Origin: Opitutaceae bacterium
GTDB lineage: Bacteria; Verrucomicrobiota; Verrucomicrobiia; Opitutales; Opitutaceae
Assembly: GCA_016711225.1 (NCBI GenBank)
Contig: JADJTK010000052.1
Location: 62,001 to 126,000 of the forward strand
DNA length: 64,000 nt
Reading direction: 5' to 3'
Shown here: piece by piece, positions 25,802 to 34,743 of the stretch
How positions within the stretch are numbered: position 1 is the first letter of the stretch
How the letters are laid out: every line of letters starts with the position of its first letter
Made by a program: the position numbers and the translations under genes
The notes under the pieces: model-generated
Database searches by the model: none
What the model saw: only the letters and a program-made list of their open reading frames with translations
Told to the model about the DNA's origin: nothing

Positions 25802-26728
25802 ATGCCCCGGATCTCGAAGCCGCTCATCCTGATCGTCGAGGACGAAGAACAGCTCGCGAACGTCATCGCCGAGCACCTCGAAAACGCCGGCATGCAGACT
25901 CAGGTCTACTACCGCTGCGCCCCGGCGGCCCGCTTTCTCAAGCACAACTTCGCCAACCTGATGTTGCTGGATCTCAATCTGCCCGACTCCAGCGGCTTTG
26001 CCTTTCTCCAGGAGCTGCGCCAGGAGGATATCCGCGTACCCACTATCTTCGTGACCGGCGCCAACGCCGAGGGCATGAAGATCAAGGGTCTCGATGAGAT
26101 GGGCGGCGATGACTACATCGTCAAACCCTTCAGCTACCCCGAGCTCGTCGCCCGTATCCGGGCGGTCCTGCGCCGGGCCGAGACCACCGGCGACCTCAAC
26201 GTGTCCAAGAACGTCCGGGTCACCGACGCCGCCTTCGGCTTCCTCGGCGCCACCGTCTTGCCCCTACGCCTCGAGATCGAGTTCCCCGGCGGCAAGATCG
26301 CCAAGATCGGCCGCAAGGAGCTGGGCATCCTCGCCTACCTCAACGACCACCCAGGTGTCGTCATCCCGCGCAAGGCCCTCATCCACTCCGTCTGGGGCAT
26401 CCACGCCGATGTGCGCAGCCGCTCGCTCGACCAATACATCGTGAAGGTGCGCGACATGTTCGAGGCCCACGGCATCGAGCTCTCCGCCTTCCGCACCATC
26501 CACGGCGTAGGCTACATCTACGATCCGCAGGGCACCTCCCAGCTTGGCCGCGAGGCCACCGCCGCCGCCGCCAAAGCCACGCTGGCCGCCGCCGCTGCCG
26601 CCGCCGCCGAGGAAGAGGCCGCCGCAGCCGCCGAACTCGCCAAGGCCACCAAGCCCGCCCCCAAGGCTGCCGCGAAGAACGGCACCAAGAAGGCGCCCGC
26701 CAAAAAGCCCGCCAAGGCCAAGGCCTGA
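25802..26728 (+). CDS. OmpR-type response regulator with histone H1-like C-terminal tail
   Basis: A 308-residue two-component regulator. The receiver domain (1-120) has the acidic pocket VEDEE, the phospho-acceptor Asp57 in LLDLNLPDSSG, the Thr/Ser switch (FVTGANAEG) and Lys108 in VKPFSYPEL. A winged-helix output domain (about 155-240) has RKELGILAYLNDHPGVVIPRKALIHSVWG and HGVGYIY. Residues 251-308 are an alanine-rich then lysine/proline/alanine-rich tail (KATKPAPKAAAKNG, KKAPAKKPAKAKA) like the C-terminal domain of histone H1 or bacterial H1-like proteins. No sensor kinase is adjacent, so it is an orphan here. A strong terminator follows. Confidence 0.9.
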   Translation: MPRISKPLILIVEDEEQLANVIAEHLENAGMQTQVYYRCAPAARFLKHNFANLMLLDLNLPDSSGFAFLQELRQEDIRVPTIFVTGANAEGMKIKGLDEMGGDDYIVKPFSYPELVARIRAVLRRAETTGDLNVSKNVRVTDAAFGFLGATVLPLRLEIEFPGGKIAKIGRKELGILAYLNDHPGVVIPRKALIHSVWGIHADVRSRSLDQYIVKVRDMFEAHGIELSAFRTIHGVGYIYDPQGTSQLGREATAAAAKATLAAAAAAAAEEEAAAAAELAKATKPAPKAAAKNGTKKAPAKKPAKAKA

Positions 26729-26744
26729 CCTCCCCGTCTCCTTC

Positions 26745-26777
26745 GGCCCGGCTGCCCCTGCAGCCGGGCCTTTTTTT
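26745..26777 (+). terminator. Intrinsic terminator of the response regulator gene
   Basis: A perfect 10-bp stem GGCCCGGCTG/CAGCCGGGCC with a six-base loop is followed directly by seven T residues, 16 bases after the stop codon. Confidence 0.92.
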
Positions 26778-27034
26778 GGGTCCGCCCCGCGGGCGATCCG
26801 CCTCGCACTGACACGCCAGCCGGCTCGAAACAGAGGGAAGCCGGCCGCCCCCGCCTGCGGCGCACCCTCGGTATTCATCCTCTTCTGCCGCGGGCTGCGC
26901 GCTCTTCGCCCCCACCCCGTCGCCACCCCCGCGCCCCAGCTCCCTTGGCTTCGCCCTCTGGTTACACCCCGGCCGCCCAAATTGGCTGGTCTCTCCGCCG
27001 CCGGGCGGGCTTCATCAGCGCACCCCGTTTCCCG

Positions 27035-28587
27035 ATGATCTCCTCCGCCCGCCTCGCCCTGCTCGGTCTAGCCGCCGCGCTCACCCTCCCCCTCCTCCGC
27101 GCCGAAGAGGCTCCACTGGCGCTGGTCGCTCCGGCGGCCGCCGCCGAACCCGTCGGTCGCGTCGAGAATTCCGTGGTGAAAATCTTCTCCACCATGCGCT
27201 ACCCCGACACCTTCCGGCCCTGGACCAAACAGGCCCCCACGGAAGCCACCGGCAGCGGCGTGGTCATCGCCGGCAACCGCATCCTCACCAACGCCCATGT
27301 CGTGCGTTACGCCAGCCAAGTCCAGGTGCAGGCCAACCAGTCCGGCGAGAAGATCTCCGCCACCGTCGAGTCCATCGCTCCCGGCATCGACCTCGCCGTG
27401 CTCAAGCTCGACGACGAGAGCCTCTTCGCCACTCGCCCGCCGCTGCAGCGCGCCAACACCCTGCCCGACGTCAAGGACGTCGTCGCGCCTACGGTTACCC
27501 CACCGGCGGCACCGAGCTTTCCATCACCAAGGGAATCGTCTCGCGCATCGAGTTCACCGGCTACAACGGCCCCACCTCCGGGCTACGCATCCAGATCGAC
27601 GCCGCCATCAACCCCGGTAACTCCGGCGGCCCCGCCGTGGTCGGTGAGAAGATGATCGGCCTGGCCTTCAGCGGCCTCGGCGGGGCCGACAACATCGGCT
27701 ACATCATCCCCAGCGAAGAGATCGAGCTCTTCCTGGCCGACGTCGCCGACGGCACCTACGACGGCAAACCCGGCCTCTTCGACGATCTCCAGACTTTGGA
27801 GAACACGGCGCTGCGCGCCTTCCTCCGTCTCGACCCGGCGACCAAGGGCATGGTCGTGCACCATCCCGCCCGCGACGACGCCGACTACCCGCTGCGCGAG
27901 TGGGATGTGATTACGCGCATTGGCACCACCCCGATCAACGAGGACGGCATGATCCGCATCGGGCCCAACCTGCGGGTGCGCTTCGCCTACCTCGTCCAGA
28001 AGGTCGCCCGCGACGGCAAGGTCCCGCTCACCGTGGTGCGCGCCGGCCAGGAGCTCGCCATCGACTTGCCCGTGGTGGCCGAGCGCCCCCAGCTCGTCCC
28101 CGATCTGCGCGGCGACTACCCACCGTACTTCATCTGCGGACCGATGGTCTTCTCGAAGGCTACCTCGCCCTTCGTCTCCAGCCTGGCCGGGGGCAAGGTC
28201 CACGTGCCGTTCATGTATAGCTACTTTGGCAGCCCGTTGATGCTGCGTATCGGCGACCAGCCCGCCTTCCCGGGCGAGGAGCTCGTGGTGGTCTGCTCCC
28301 CCTTCTTCCCGCACAAGCTCGCCAAGGGTTACTCCAACCCCATCGCCTCCGTGGTGAAGTCGATCAACGGCGTGTCCATCAAAAACCTCGCCCACCTCGT
28401 CGCAGTGTTGCGCGACAGCCGCGACGAGTTCATCGTCGTCGACATGAATCAGCGCGGAGGCGAGGGAGTCGTCTTCAAGCGAAAGGAGCTGCTCGCCTCC
28501 ACCGACGAGATCCTTTCCGACAACGGGGTGCGCGCCCAAGGCTCGCCCGACATGTTGGCCATCTGGAACGCCCCGCCTGCGCCTTAG
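27035..28587 (+). CDS. Periplasmic Deg/HtrA-type serine protease, frameshifted
   Basis: Start ATG 27035 opens a Sec signal (MISSARLALLGLAAALTLPLL). The trypsin-like domain shows the catalytic His in ILTNAHVVRYASQV, Asp in GIDLAVLKLDD and, in the second frame, Ser in INPGNSGGPAV. Between LPDVKDVV and the expected YGYPTGGTELSITKGIVSRIEF the frame changes at about 27485-27486; adding one base restores an unbroken ~517-residue protein. PDZ-like regions follow, ending near 28580. This resembles the Deg proteases with divergent C-terminal PDZ domains found in plants and some bacteria. The indel is either an error or a recent inactivation. Confidence 0.82.
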
Positions 28588-28622
28588 GCGCCCCCCCGGA
28601 AACCGCCGCGCGCGTCCAGCCT

Positions 28623-29792
28623 ATGGACACCAACGAGCAACCTCCGCCCCCGCGAGAAGTACGGCCGTTGGTCTCGCAACGCGTGGCCCTGGCTCGTTTC
28701 CCCCTGATCTGCGGAGTGGTCCTGATCCACGCCCTGTACAACGTGAACACGATCACCGCGTCCCCCGGTGCCCCCGACGATTGGGGCGCCTGGCTGCTCA
28801 ACTGGGTCGGCGATATCGGCCCGCGCGCGTCCGTGCCTCTGCTCACCGCCATCTCGGGCTATCTCTACTTCCACGGTTTCGACGGCGGCCTGCATTCGTA
28901 TGGCCAGAAGCTGGGCGCGCGCCTCCGCACCCTGGCGATCCCCTTCCTGCTGTGGAACCTCGCCGTGCTGGCCGTCTTCCTCGTGGGCCTCTCCCTACCT
29001 GGGACGGCGGCATATTTCGGGGGCCATGGCGCGGCAGTCACCCGGATGGGTCCCCCCGAACTCGTCGTGTGGCTGCTCGGCCTGAACGGTAACCCGCCGG
29101 CCTACCAGTTCTGGTTTGTCCGCAACCTTTTCCTCATGGGGCTGGCCGCGCCGTTGCTGTATCGCGCGCTCCAGCTGGCCGGGCTGCCCCTCTGCCTCGG
29201 CCTCACCGGCCTCTGGCTGGCCGGCGCCGAGCCGCTCGCGCAGTGGAATCTTCTCTACACCACCGTCTTCTTCTCCTGGGGGGCCCTGCTGCAGCTGCGC
29301 GGCGTCGACCTGGCCGCCGGCGACCGCTACCTCGTCCCGCTCGTGCTGGTGTTCGGCCTGGCCTCGGCCTTCGCTGGCCACCAAGTCACCACCGCCCCCG
29401 CGGCCGACCACGCCCGCCTGATCGGTGCCGTCCGCCTGATCGGGTGCGCGACGCTCTGGGTGGTCTTGGGCTGGGTGCAGCGCGTCGCACCGGTGTGGGC
29501 ACAGCGGGGCGCCCGGCTCGCCCCCTACGCCTTCTTCCTCTTCGCCGCGCACGAGCCGGCCGCCCGCATCGCGTCGCGCCTGGTCAACCGCGTGCTGTCG
29601 CCAGAATCCTTCCTGCGCCCGCACTGGCTCGGACCGGTGCTCGCCCTTGCCACCGTCCTGGTGGTCACGGCGGCCGCGGCCGGCCTGCACCGCTTCGTCC
29701 CTCCGCTCTACCGCCTCGTGGCCGGCCGCCGCCCGCCGCCCCATACCGGCGGGCACCTGCCCCCCCACCCCACGACCGCCCCATCGCCCTAG
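28623..29792 (+). CDS. Acyltransferase family 3 membrane protein
   Basis: A 389-residue polytopic protein with about ten hydrophobic segments, of the OafA/NodX-type family that O-acetylates or otherwise acylates sugars and lipids. After a short cytoplasmic N-terminus the first helix carries the conserved RFPLICGVVLIHALYN, whose His is the family's catalytic residue. PRASVPLLTAISGYLYF and FWFVRNLFLMGLAAPLLYR are the other typical motifs. It starts 35 bases after the protease gene in the same direction and converges with lpxL, nine bases apart. The substrate is unknown. Confidence 0.88.
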   Translation: MDTNEQPPPPREVRPLVSQRVALARFPLICGVVLIHALYNVNTITASPGAPDDWGAWLLNWVGDIGPRASVPLLTAISGYLYFHGFDGGLHSYGQKLGARLRTLAIPFLLWNLAVLAVFLVGLSLPGTAAYFGGHGAAVTRMGPPELVVWLLGLNGNPPAYQFWFVRNLFLMGLAAPLLYRALQLAGLPLCLGLTGLWLAGAEPLAQWNLLYTTVFFSWGALLQLRGVDLAAGDRYLVPLVLVFGLASAFAGHQVTTAPAADHARLIGAVRLIGCATLWVVLGWVQRVAPVWAQRGARLAPYAFFLFAAHEPAARIASRLVNRVLSPESFLRPHWLGPVLALATVLVVTAAAAGLHRFVPPLYRLVAGRRPPPHTGGHLPPHPTTAPSP

Positions 29793-29801
29793 GGCGCGCC
29801 C

Positions 29802-30731
29802 TCAGCGCATCCCGGCATAGAGATCAGGATACCCGTCGCCACGCTTCTTGAAACGCTTGTGTTGCCAGAGGTACTGCTCGGGCGCGGCGCGCACGAGACC
29901 CTCGACCACTGCGTTGATCGCCGTCGCCTCGGCCACCGGATCCTCCGGCAGCTCGGGCAACGGGGCCCCGATCGTCACCCGATAGTGCCAACGACCGTCG
30001 CGGCGTTCACGAACCGCCCCCCACGGAACCACCAGCGCGCGGCCCAACCGCGCCACCTTGCCGGTGGCGGCATTGGTGCGGGCCGACACCCCAAAAAACG
30101 GCGCGATCACGGAATCCTTGATGCGCTTGCCCTGGTCGGGCGCATACCAGAGGACATCCCCCTCGCGCAGGGCGCGCACCGCCCCCTTCAGGTCGTCGGC
30201 GCGGAACATGCGGTGCAGACCGCGCGACCGCCGCCGGAGCACCATGTAAGCGAACACCGGATGGTTCGGATTGCGGTAGAACGCGCTCAGCGGCAGGTGC
30301 AGATTGGCGATGTACCCCGAAACCTCGATCGTGTGCAGGTGCGCACTCAGCAGCAGCACCCCTCGCTTGGCCTGCCGGGCGGCCGCGATGTGCTCCAGCC
30401 CCTCGATCGTGAAGCGCCCGGCGAACCGCTCCGGCCCGCTGAAATAGGAGAAGATCGCCTCGGCAAAGCCCATGCCGAACGATTCGTAGCACCGCCGCGC
30501 CAGCCGCCGGCGCGCCGCCCGGTCAAGCTCCGGGAAACACAGTTCGAGGTTGCGCTCCGTCACCGCGCGTCGGATCGGCACGAAATAGAACACCAAGCGG
30601 CCCAGCCACCCGCCCAGCCACAGCAGCACCCCCAACGGCAGCGGGGCGAGCAGGCGCATGCCGCCGATCAGCAGCCACGCGGGCCAATACTGCGGCAGCC
30701 AGAGGCGAAGCGACTGGGTTGCGGCCGACAT
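29802..30731 (-). CDS. lpxL: Lipid A biosynthesis lauroyl-type acyltransferase
   Basis: A 309-residue membrane-associated acyltransferase (HtrB/LpxL family) that adds a secondary acyl chain to Kdo2-lipid IVA in the inner membrane. N-terminal hydrophobic helix (APLPLGVLLWLGGWLGRLVFYF), the AVTERNLELCFPEL segment, the H-x4-E catalytic motif in SAHLHTIEV, and APDQGKRI with FFGVSARTNAAT, all conserved in the family. Its ATG (30731-30729) shares one base with the stop of the upstream reductase gene (TGATG), so both are co-translated. LpxL versus LpxM/LpxP cannot be decided from the sequence. Confidence 0.9.
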   Translation of the reverse strand: MSAATQSLRLWLPQYWPAWLLIGGMRLLAPLPLGVLLWLGGWLGRLVFYFVPIRRAVTERNLELCFPELDRAARRRLARRCYESFGMGFAEAIFSYFSGPERFAGRFTIEGLEHIAAARQAKRGVLLLSAHLHTIEVSGYIANLHLPLSAFYRNPNHPVFAYMVLRRRSRGLHRMFRADDLKGAVRALREGDVLWYAPDQGKRIKDSVIAPFFGVSARTNAATGKVARLGRALVVPWGAVRERRDGRWHYRVTIGAPLPELPEDPVAEATAINAVVEGLVRAAPEQYLWQHKRFKKRGDGYPDLYAGMR

Positions 30732-31657
30732 CAGCGGCGAGCCTGCTTTTGCGCCGCCAGCGCCCGCAACAGGAAATACAGCATCTCCATGCGCGGCAGC
30801 GCCCGGCCCGCCGCGGCCGCCCGGCGCACCGGTTCGCCCCAGATACTCTCCACCTCCAGCTCCCGCCCGGCCTGCCAGTCGAGCAGACTCGACGGCTTGT
30901 ACTCACCCAACGGAGGCGTGCGCTGCATCTGGTAGTCGGCGAAGCTCTCGGGGATGGTGAAGCCCAGGGCCGCCGCTCCGGCGAGCACCTCGCCCATCAG
31001 TTCGCGCGCGAGCCGGCGCAGCCCCTCGTCGGCCAGTACTCGGTCGGTGGTGATACCGCCGGCGGCGATGGTCAGGCCGTTGAACGGCACGTTCCACACC
31101 AGCTTCTTCCAGCGCGCCTCCGCCAGCTGATCGGTGGCCGCCGTCTTCACCCCGGCCTTCTTGAACCACTCCACGATCTCCAAAAGCCGGGCGCTCACCG
31201 GCCGGCCGAACTCCCCGAGTGTGACCGCCCCCTCGACCGGATTGACGATCACCCCCGGCCCAGTGCGGTTGATCCCGACAAAGCACAGCCCGCCCAGGGT
31301 CCGTTCGGCACCGACGAGGGCCGCAATCTCCTCCTCGGCCCCGAGCCCGTTTTGCAGCGTCAGCACCAACGTGTGCTCGTGCAACAAGGGCGGCAATACG
31401 CGCACCAACTCGCGGTTGGAGGTGGTCTTCCATGCCACGACCACCAGATCCACCGGACCGAGCTCCTCGGGGGTCGCGGCCACCGTGGGCCGCTCGATCC
31501 GGAACTCGCCAAACGGGGCGGTGACGCGCAGCCCGTGCTCACGAACCGCCGCCAGATCGGCGCGCATGAGGAAACGCACGTCGGCGCCCGCACGTGCCAG
31601 CATCGCACCGTAGAAGCCTCCGATGGCGCCCGAACCGATGATCGCGATCGATTTCAT
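30731..31657 (-). CDS. panE: 2-dehydropantoate 2-reductase (ketopantoate reductase family)
   Basis: A 308-residue NADPH-dependent reductase of the PanE/ApbA family, making pantoate for CoA synthesis. ATG 31657 starts MKSIAIIGSGAIGGFYGAML, the Rossmann GxGxxG. The catalytic Lys region WKKLVWNVPFNGLTIAAGG and the C-terminal ADYQMQRTPPLGEYKPSSLLDWQAGRELEVE with the conserved SSLxxDxxxGRxxE substrate motif are present. Several paralogues of the family reduce other 2-keto acids, so panE is likely but not proven. The stop overlaps the start of lpxL. Confidence 0.85.
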   Translation of the reverse strand: MKSIAIIGSGAIGGFYGAMLARAGADVRFLMRADLAAVREHGLRVTAPFGEFRIERPTVAATPEELGPVDLVVVAWKTTSNRELVRVLPPLLHEHTLVLTLQNGLGAEEEIAALVGAERTLGGLCFVGINRTGPGVIVNPVEGAVTLGEFGRPVSARLLEIVEWFKKAGVKTAATDQLAEARWKKLVWNVPFNGLTIAAGGITTDRVLADEGLRRLARELMGEVLAGAAALGFTIPESFADYQMQRTPPLGEYKPSSLLDWQAGRELEVESIWGEPVRRAAAAGRALPRMEMLYFLLRALAAQKQARR

Positions 31658-32359
31658 AAAGATGTCGCGCCAAAGCTCGCCGCAGCCCCGCGCCCGAGTC
31701 AACGCCGCCCGTCCGCCCCCTCAGCTTCAACTGGCTGGCGGGTCCCCTGCGGCCGCGCGCTCCGTAGCGAAGCTCGCAAGCCACGGCTGCGGCACGGCGT
31801 GCCTCCCGCAACGGGAAGAAACGGAGGCTATTTCCCAAAAATGGCTTCGTCCGCTCTCGGTGCCCTCGGTGGCCGCTGTGGTGAAATCGTCCGCCCTGCC
31901 CCCGTCCTAGCTGGACGGCGCCACCTGGCGAACCAGGGAACCTCCGCGTGAGCCGAGGGAGTCTACGCCAATCTGCGTCTATCCGCGTTCCTCTGCGGTT
32001 ACCCGTTCCACTGACCGCCAAAAAGGCCCGGGGCTTTGTGTCCATCTTCCAGCCTCCCTAGTTGCGATATCTCCCGTCTTCGCGGCGGCACCGCTGATGA
32101 TCCAGCAGCGATCCGCGGGCTCCGGTGGCTCCTTATCGACCACGATCATCGCCGCGCCGTTGCCCTCAACCGCCGCGCCCACGTCCCGCCTCGGCTGGAT
32201 CGAGGATGCGCTGGAGCTGATAGTCATGCCCGCATAGTCGGTCCCACCCGTGAGAACCACCCCGGCGTTGGCGACATCCGCAAGGTCCACCACCACCCGC
32301 GGAGCCTGCGGCAAGACCAGGCCCCGCGGGGGTTCGTCGCCGCGCCCACCGAAGGCGCG
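31658..32359. other. 700-base gap between panE and the GH112 gene; a truncated REP-like unit
   Basis: No gene is convincing. On the minus strand a 111-codon frame opens at 31979-32314 only from TTG and has no recognisable product. A partial hairpin unit (GTAGCGAAGCTCGCAAG, 31764-31780) of the family at 13129 lacks its right arm. Part of the gap may be the eroded end of a former gene, judged by its coding-like composition. Confidence 0.4.
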
Positions 32360-34564
32360 CTAGACATCCAGGATCTTGATGCCGTGGGCGGGGAGCTGCA
32401 CCCGCTTCTTGGTGCGGCCGTCGCCCAGCGTCACCAGCGTCGCCTCGGCGGTGCCGGCGTTGTTGATCACGACCAGCTTGCCGGCGTTCGGGAAGTACGT
32501 CGCCTCGGTGCGGATATTGGTGGTGTTCCACACCGACCATTTGTCCTCCTTGGCCGCCGCCCAGAAGAGCGCCCGGTGTAGCAGGCGGGTGTTCTCGTGC
32601 GCGAACTTGAAGCCGCTCAGGTACACGGCGCGGCCCTTGCCGAACGCGTGCGTGGCCAGGCGCGGCGAACCGTCGCGCTCCGCCAAGACCTGGGTTTCGG
32701 GACCGGATACGTAAATGCCGTCGACTTCCTTGCCGAGGTCGGCGGCGGCCTGCGCCGGCACGTCGGCAGTGATGAAATGCCCGGCCACGGCGCCGGCGGG
32801 CTTGGTGAACTTATACTTCCGTTGGCCAGGCGCTCGCCGCAGTCGCGGTCTAGCCCAGACCTGCGCGAGCTTGAAGAGCTGGCCGGGCTGCGCGAGGGCG
32901 CTGGGCTCGGCGATGCCGACGAGGCCGCCGCCCTTGTGGACGAACTGGGTGAGAATGGCCTCGACCTCGGGGTTGCTCCAGAAGTGCCCGCCGGACCAGG
33001 CGGAACCGGCGCGACCAGCGTTGATGATCACCTTCACGCCAGCGGGCACGCCCTCGGCGACGAGGTCGTCGAAGCTGATGAACTGCACGTCGAGCGGCAG
33101 GCCAGCGAGCGCCTCGATCACCGCGTAGAGCTCGACGCCGTGGGTGAAGTGCCCGGAGCAGGTCCAGGCACGCAGATCGCCCCAGGCGGTGAGCACGGCG
33201 ACCTTGAGCGGGGCGGTCCAGGGCTTGTCGCCGGCGTGGAAGGACTTGAGGAGGCGGAATTCCTTCAGCAGGCCCTCGATGGTGTCTTGAAAATCCGGAA
33301 ACGGCTCGACGAGCGAGAGGTAGCCGCCCAGGCCGATGCGGTCGATGGGCGCGCGCACGAGGCCGCGACGGGCGTCGATCCAGAAGTTCTTGGCGTCGAG
33401 CGTGGGATTGCCGCCCTCCTTGAAGGTGGGCTCCCCCTTGAGGCCGGTCGGGAAAAGGTAGGGATGGAGGCGCAACTCGTGGGTCTTCACACCCTTGGAA
33501 TGGGAACACAGGCGGACCTCGAAGGCGTTGAACACGCACTTGATCAGGCCGTCGAAGCCGAACTCGGCAAAGCGCGGGCTGTTGGGCTCCACGCCGATCC
33601 AGTGGTCGTCGTAGAAGATGTAGGCGAGCTTGGCGTGCGCGTGCACGAGCTCGATACACCGGCGGCCGAAATCGATCACGAAGTCGTGGACGAACTCCAT
33701 GTAGTCGCAGTAGCGGCGCGACGGGGCGTTGTGCGTGGAGTTGTAGAGGCCGCCGTTGACGAAGTCCTCGGAGGTGAGCTTGTAGCCGTAGCGCTTCTCG
33801 AAGAGCTTCAACGCGCGCGGGCTCACGGCCATCGCGTAGTCCGCCCAGTCGGAGTAGACGTCGCGCAATTTCGCATGGTCCGCGCCCCAGAACCACGAGA
33901 AGTTGTAGAACAGGGAGGTGAAGCGCACGACCGTCGTATCCGGGTGGTCGCGCAGCCACTGCTCGAGGTACGCCAGCAGCCGCTTCTGGACGGCCGGCTG
34001 CATCGGGTCGACGGCGGCCAGATGCTCGCGGTCGCCCCAGTTGTTCGTGAGGTGGTTGTACATCGAGATCTCCTCCCAGAGGCGCAGGGCGAGGAAGTTC
34101 ACGGTGTATTTGTGGCCCGGAACGGTTCCGGCGATGGCGACGGTGCCCTTCTTCGGGTCGACCGACCAGCGCGCCTTCGGGACCTCCAGGCCGGTGGTAC
34201 GGTCGAACACCTGCCACCACTGCTTGGGGCTGTCCTGCCAGTTCACGGTGAACTGCTCGGTGTAGTAGCCGGCGAGGAGCGTGACGACGGCGGTGGCCTT
34301 CGTGGCGACGACCGGGAAGCTCATCAGGAAGTTCTGCTGGAGCTGGTCGTGGTGTTCACGGGCCCACGGCTGGATGGAGCGCACCAGGCAGACCGTCGAA
34401 TAGATCGCGTAGCCGGACTCGATGAGCTCGGGGGAGAGCTGGGTGCCGTCGGAGTCGCGGATGGTGTCCGCGCCCCATTTCTTAGCGAGGCGCAGCGTGA
34501 GCTTTTCGTGCCCCGCCTCGCCGGGGAGCGTGAAGTCGCCTTGGGTCAGGTCCGGTTGGTTCAT
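32360..34564 (-). CDS. 1,3-beta-galactosyl-N-acetylhexosamine phosphorylase (GH112)
   Basis: A 734-residue cytoplasmic phosphorylase of family GH112, which splits lacto-N-biose, galacto-N-biose or a related beta-galactoside with phosphate to galactose 1-phosphate. ATG 34564 (MNQPDLTQGDFTLPGE) is the usual start. The catalytic Asp lies in FYDDHWIGVEP (Asp319/320), after WFWGADHAK and SRRYCDYMEFVHDF. Residues about 569-582 read WARPRLRRAPGQR where the family has a VLG.DRD.GERLANGK-type segment; the correct residues reappear in another frame, so three single-base losses between 32820 and 32862 cancel out. GH2 enzymes next door suggest a galactoside-use cluster. A 34-bp palindrome lies 110 bases upstream. 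Confidence 0.92.
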   Translation of the reverse strand: MNQPDLTQGDFTLPGEAGHEKLTLRLAKKWGADTIRDSDGTQLSPELIESGYAIYSTVCLVRSIQPWAREHHDQLQQNFLMSFPVVATKATAVVTLLAGYYTEQFTVNWQDSPKQWWQVFDRTTGLEVPKARWSVDPKKGTVAIAGTVPGHKYTVNFLALRLWEEISMYNHLTNNWGDREHLAAVDPMQPAVQKRLLAYLEQWLRDHPDTTVVRFTSLFYNFSWFWGADHAKLRDVYSDWADYAMAVSPRALKLFEKRYGYKLTSEDFVNGGLYNSTHNAPSRRYCDYMEFVHDFVIDFGRRCIELVHAHAKLAYIFYDDHWIGVEPNSPRFAEFGFDGLIKCVFNAFEVRLCSHSKGVKTHELRLHPYLFPTGLKGEPTFKEGGNPTLDAKNFWIDARRGLVRAPIDRIGLGGYLSLVEPFPDFQDTIEGLLKEFRLLKSFHAGDKPWTAPLKVAVLTAWGDLRAWTCSGHFTHGVELYAVIEALAGLPLDVQFISFDDLVAEGVPAGVKVIINAGRAGSAWSGGHFWSNPEVEAILTQFVHKGGGLVGIAEPSALAQPGQLFKLAQVWARPRLRRAPGQRKYKFTKPAGAVAGHFITADVPAQAAADLGKEVDGIYVSGPETQVLAERDGSPRLATHAFGKGRAVYLSGFKFAHENTRLLHRALFWAAAKEDKWSVWNTTNIRTEATYFPNAGKLVVINNAGTAEATLVTLGDGRTKKRVQLPAHGIKILDV

Positions 34565-34674
34565 TGGCCGGAGGCTAGTGTCCTGCGCCCTCCAGCAAAG
34601 CCCCCTCCTTTCCAACCGTCCGATTTCGCTCAATCAGCGGGCGCCCGATCGTGCGCCGGCCGCGCCGATCACCG

Positions 34675-34708
34675 ACCGCTTAAGTTGACGGCCGTCAACT
34701 TAAGCGGT
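34675..34708. promoter_or_regulatory. 34-bp perfect palindrome upstream of the GH112 gene
   Basis: ACCGCTTAAGTTGACG-GC-CGTCAACTTAAGCGGT, both 16-base arms exact, lies 36 bases after the stop of the GH2 gene (34744) and 111 bases upstream of the GH112 start. It is A+T-richer than its surroundings and has no T-tract. It could be an operator for a dimeric regulator of the galactoside genes, or a fold-back transcript end for the GH2 gene. Confidence 0.55.
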
Positions 34709-34743
34709 CCGCGCTGGCTGGCGCCCACGCGAGCGCCCGGCGC

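Noticed and set aside
31979..32314. Possible 111-residue minus-strand protein between panE and the GH112 gene
   Set aside because: Only a TTG start, no recognised family, no supporting context; left as gap description.
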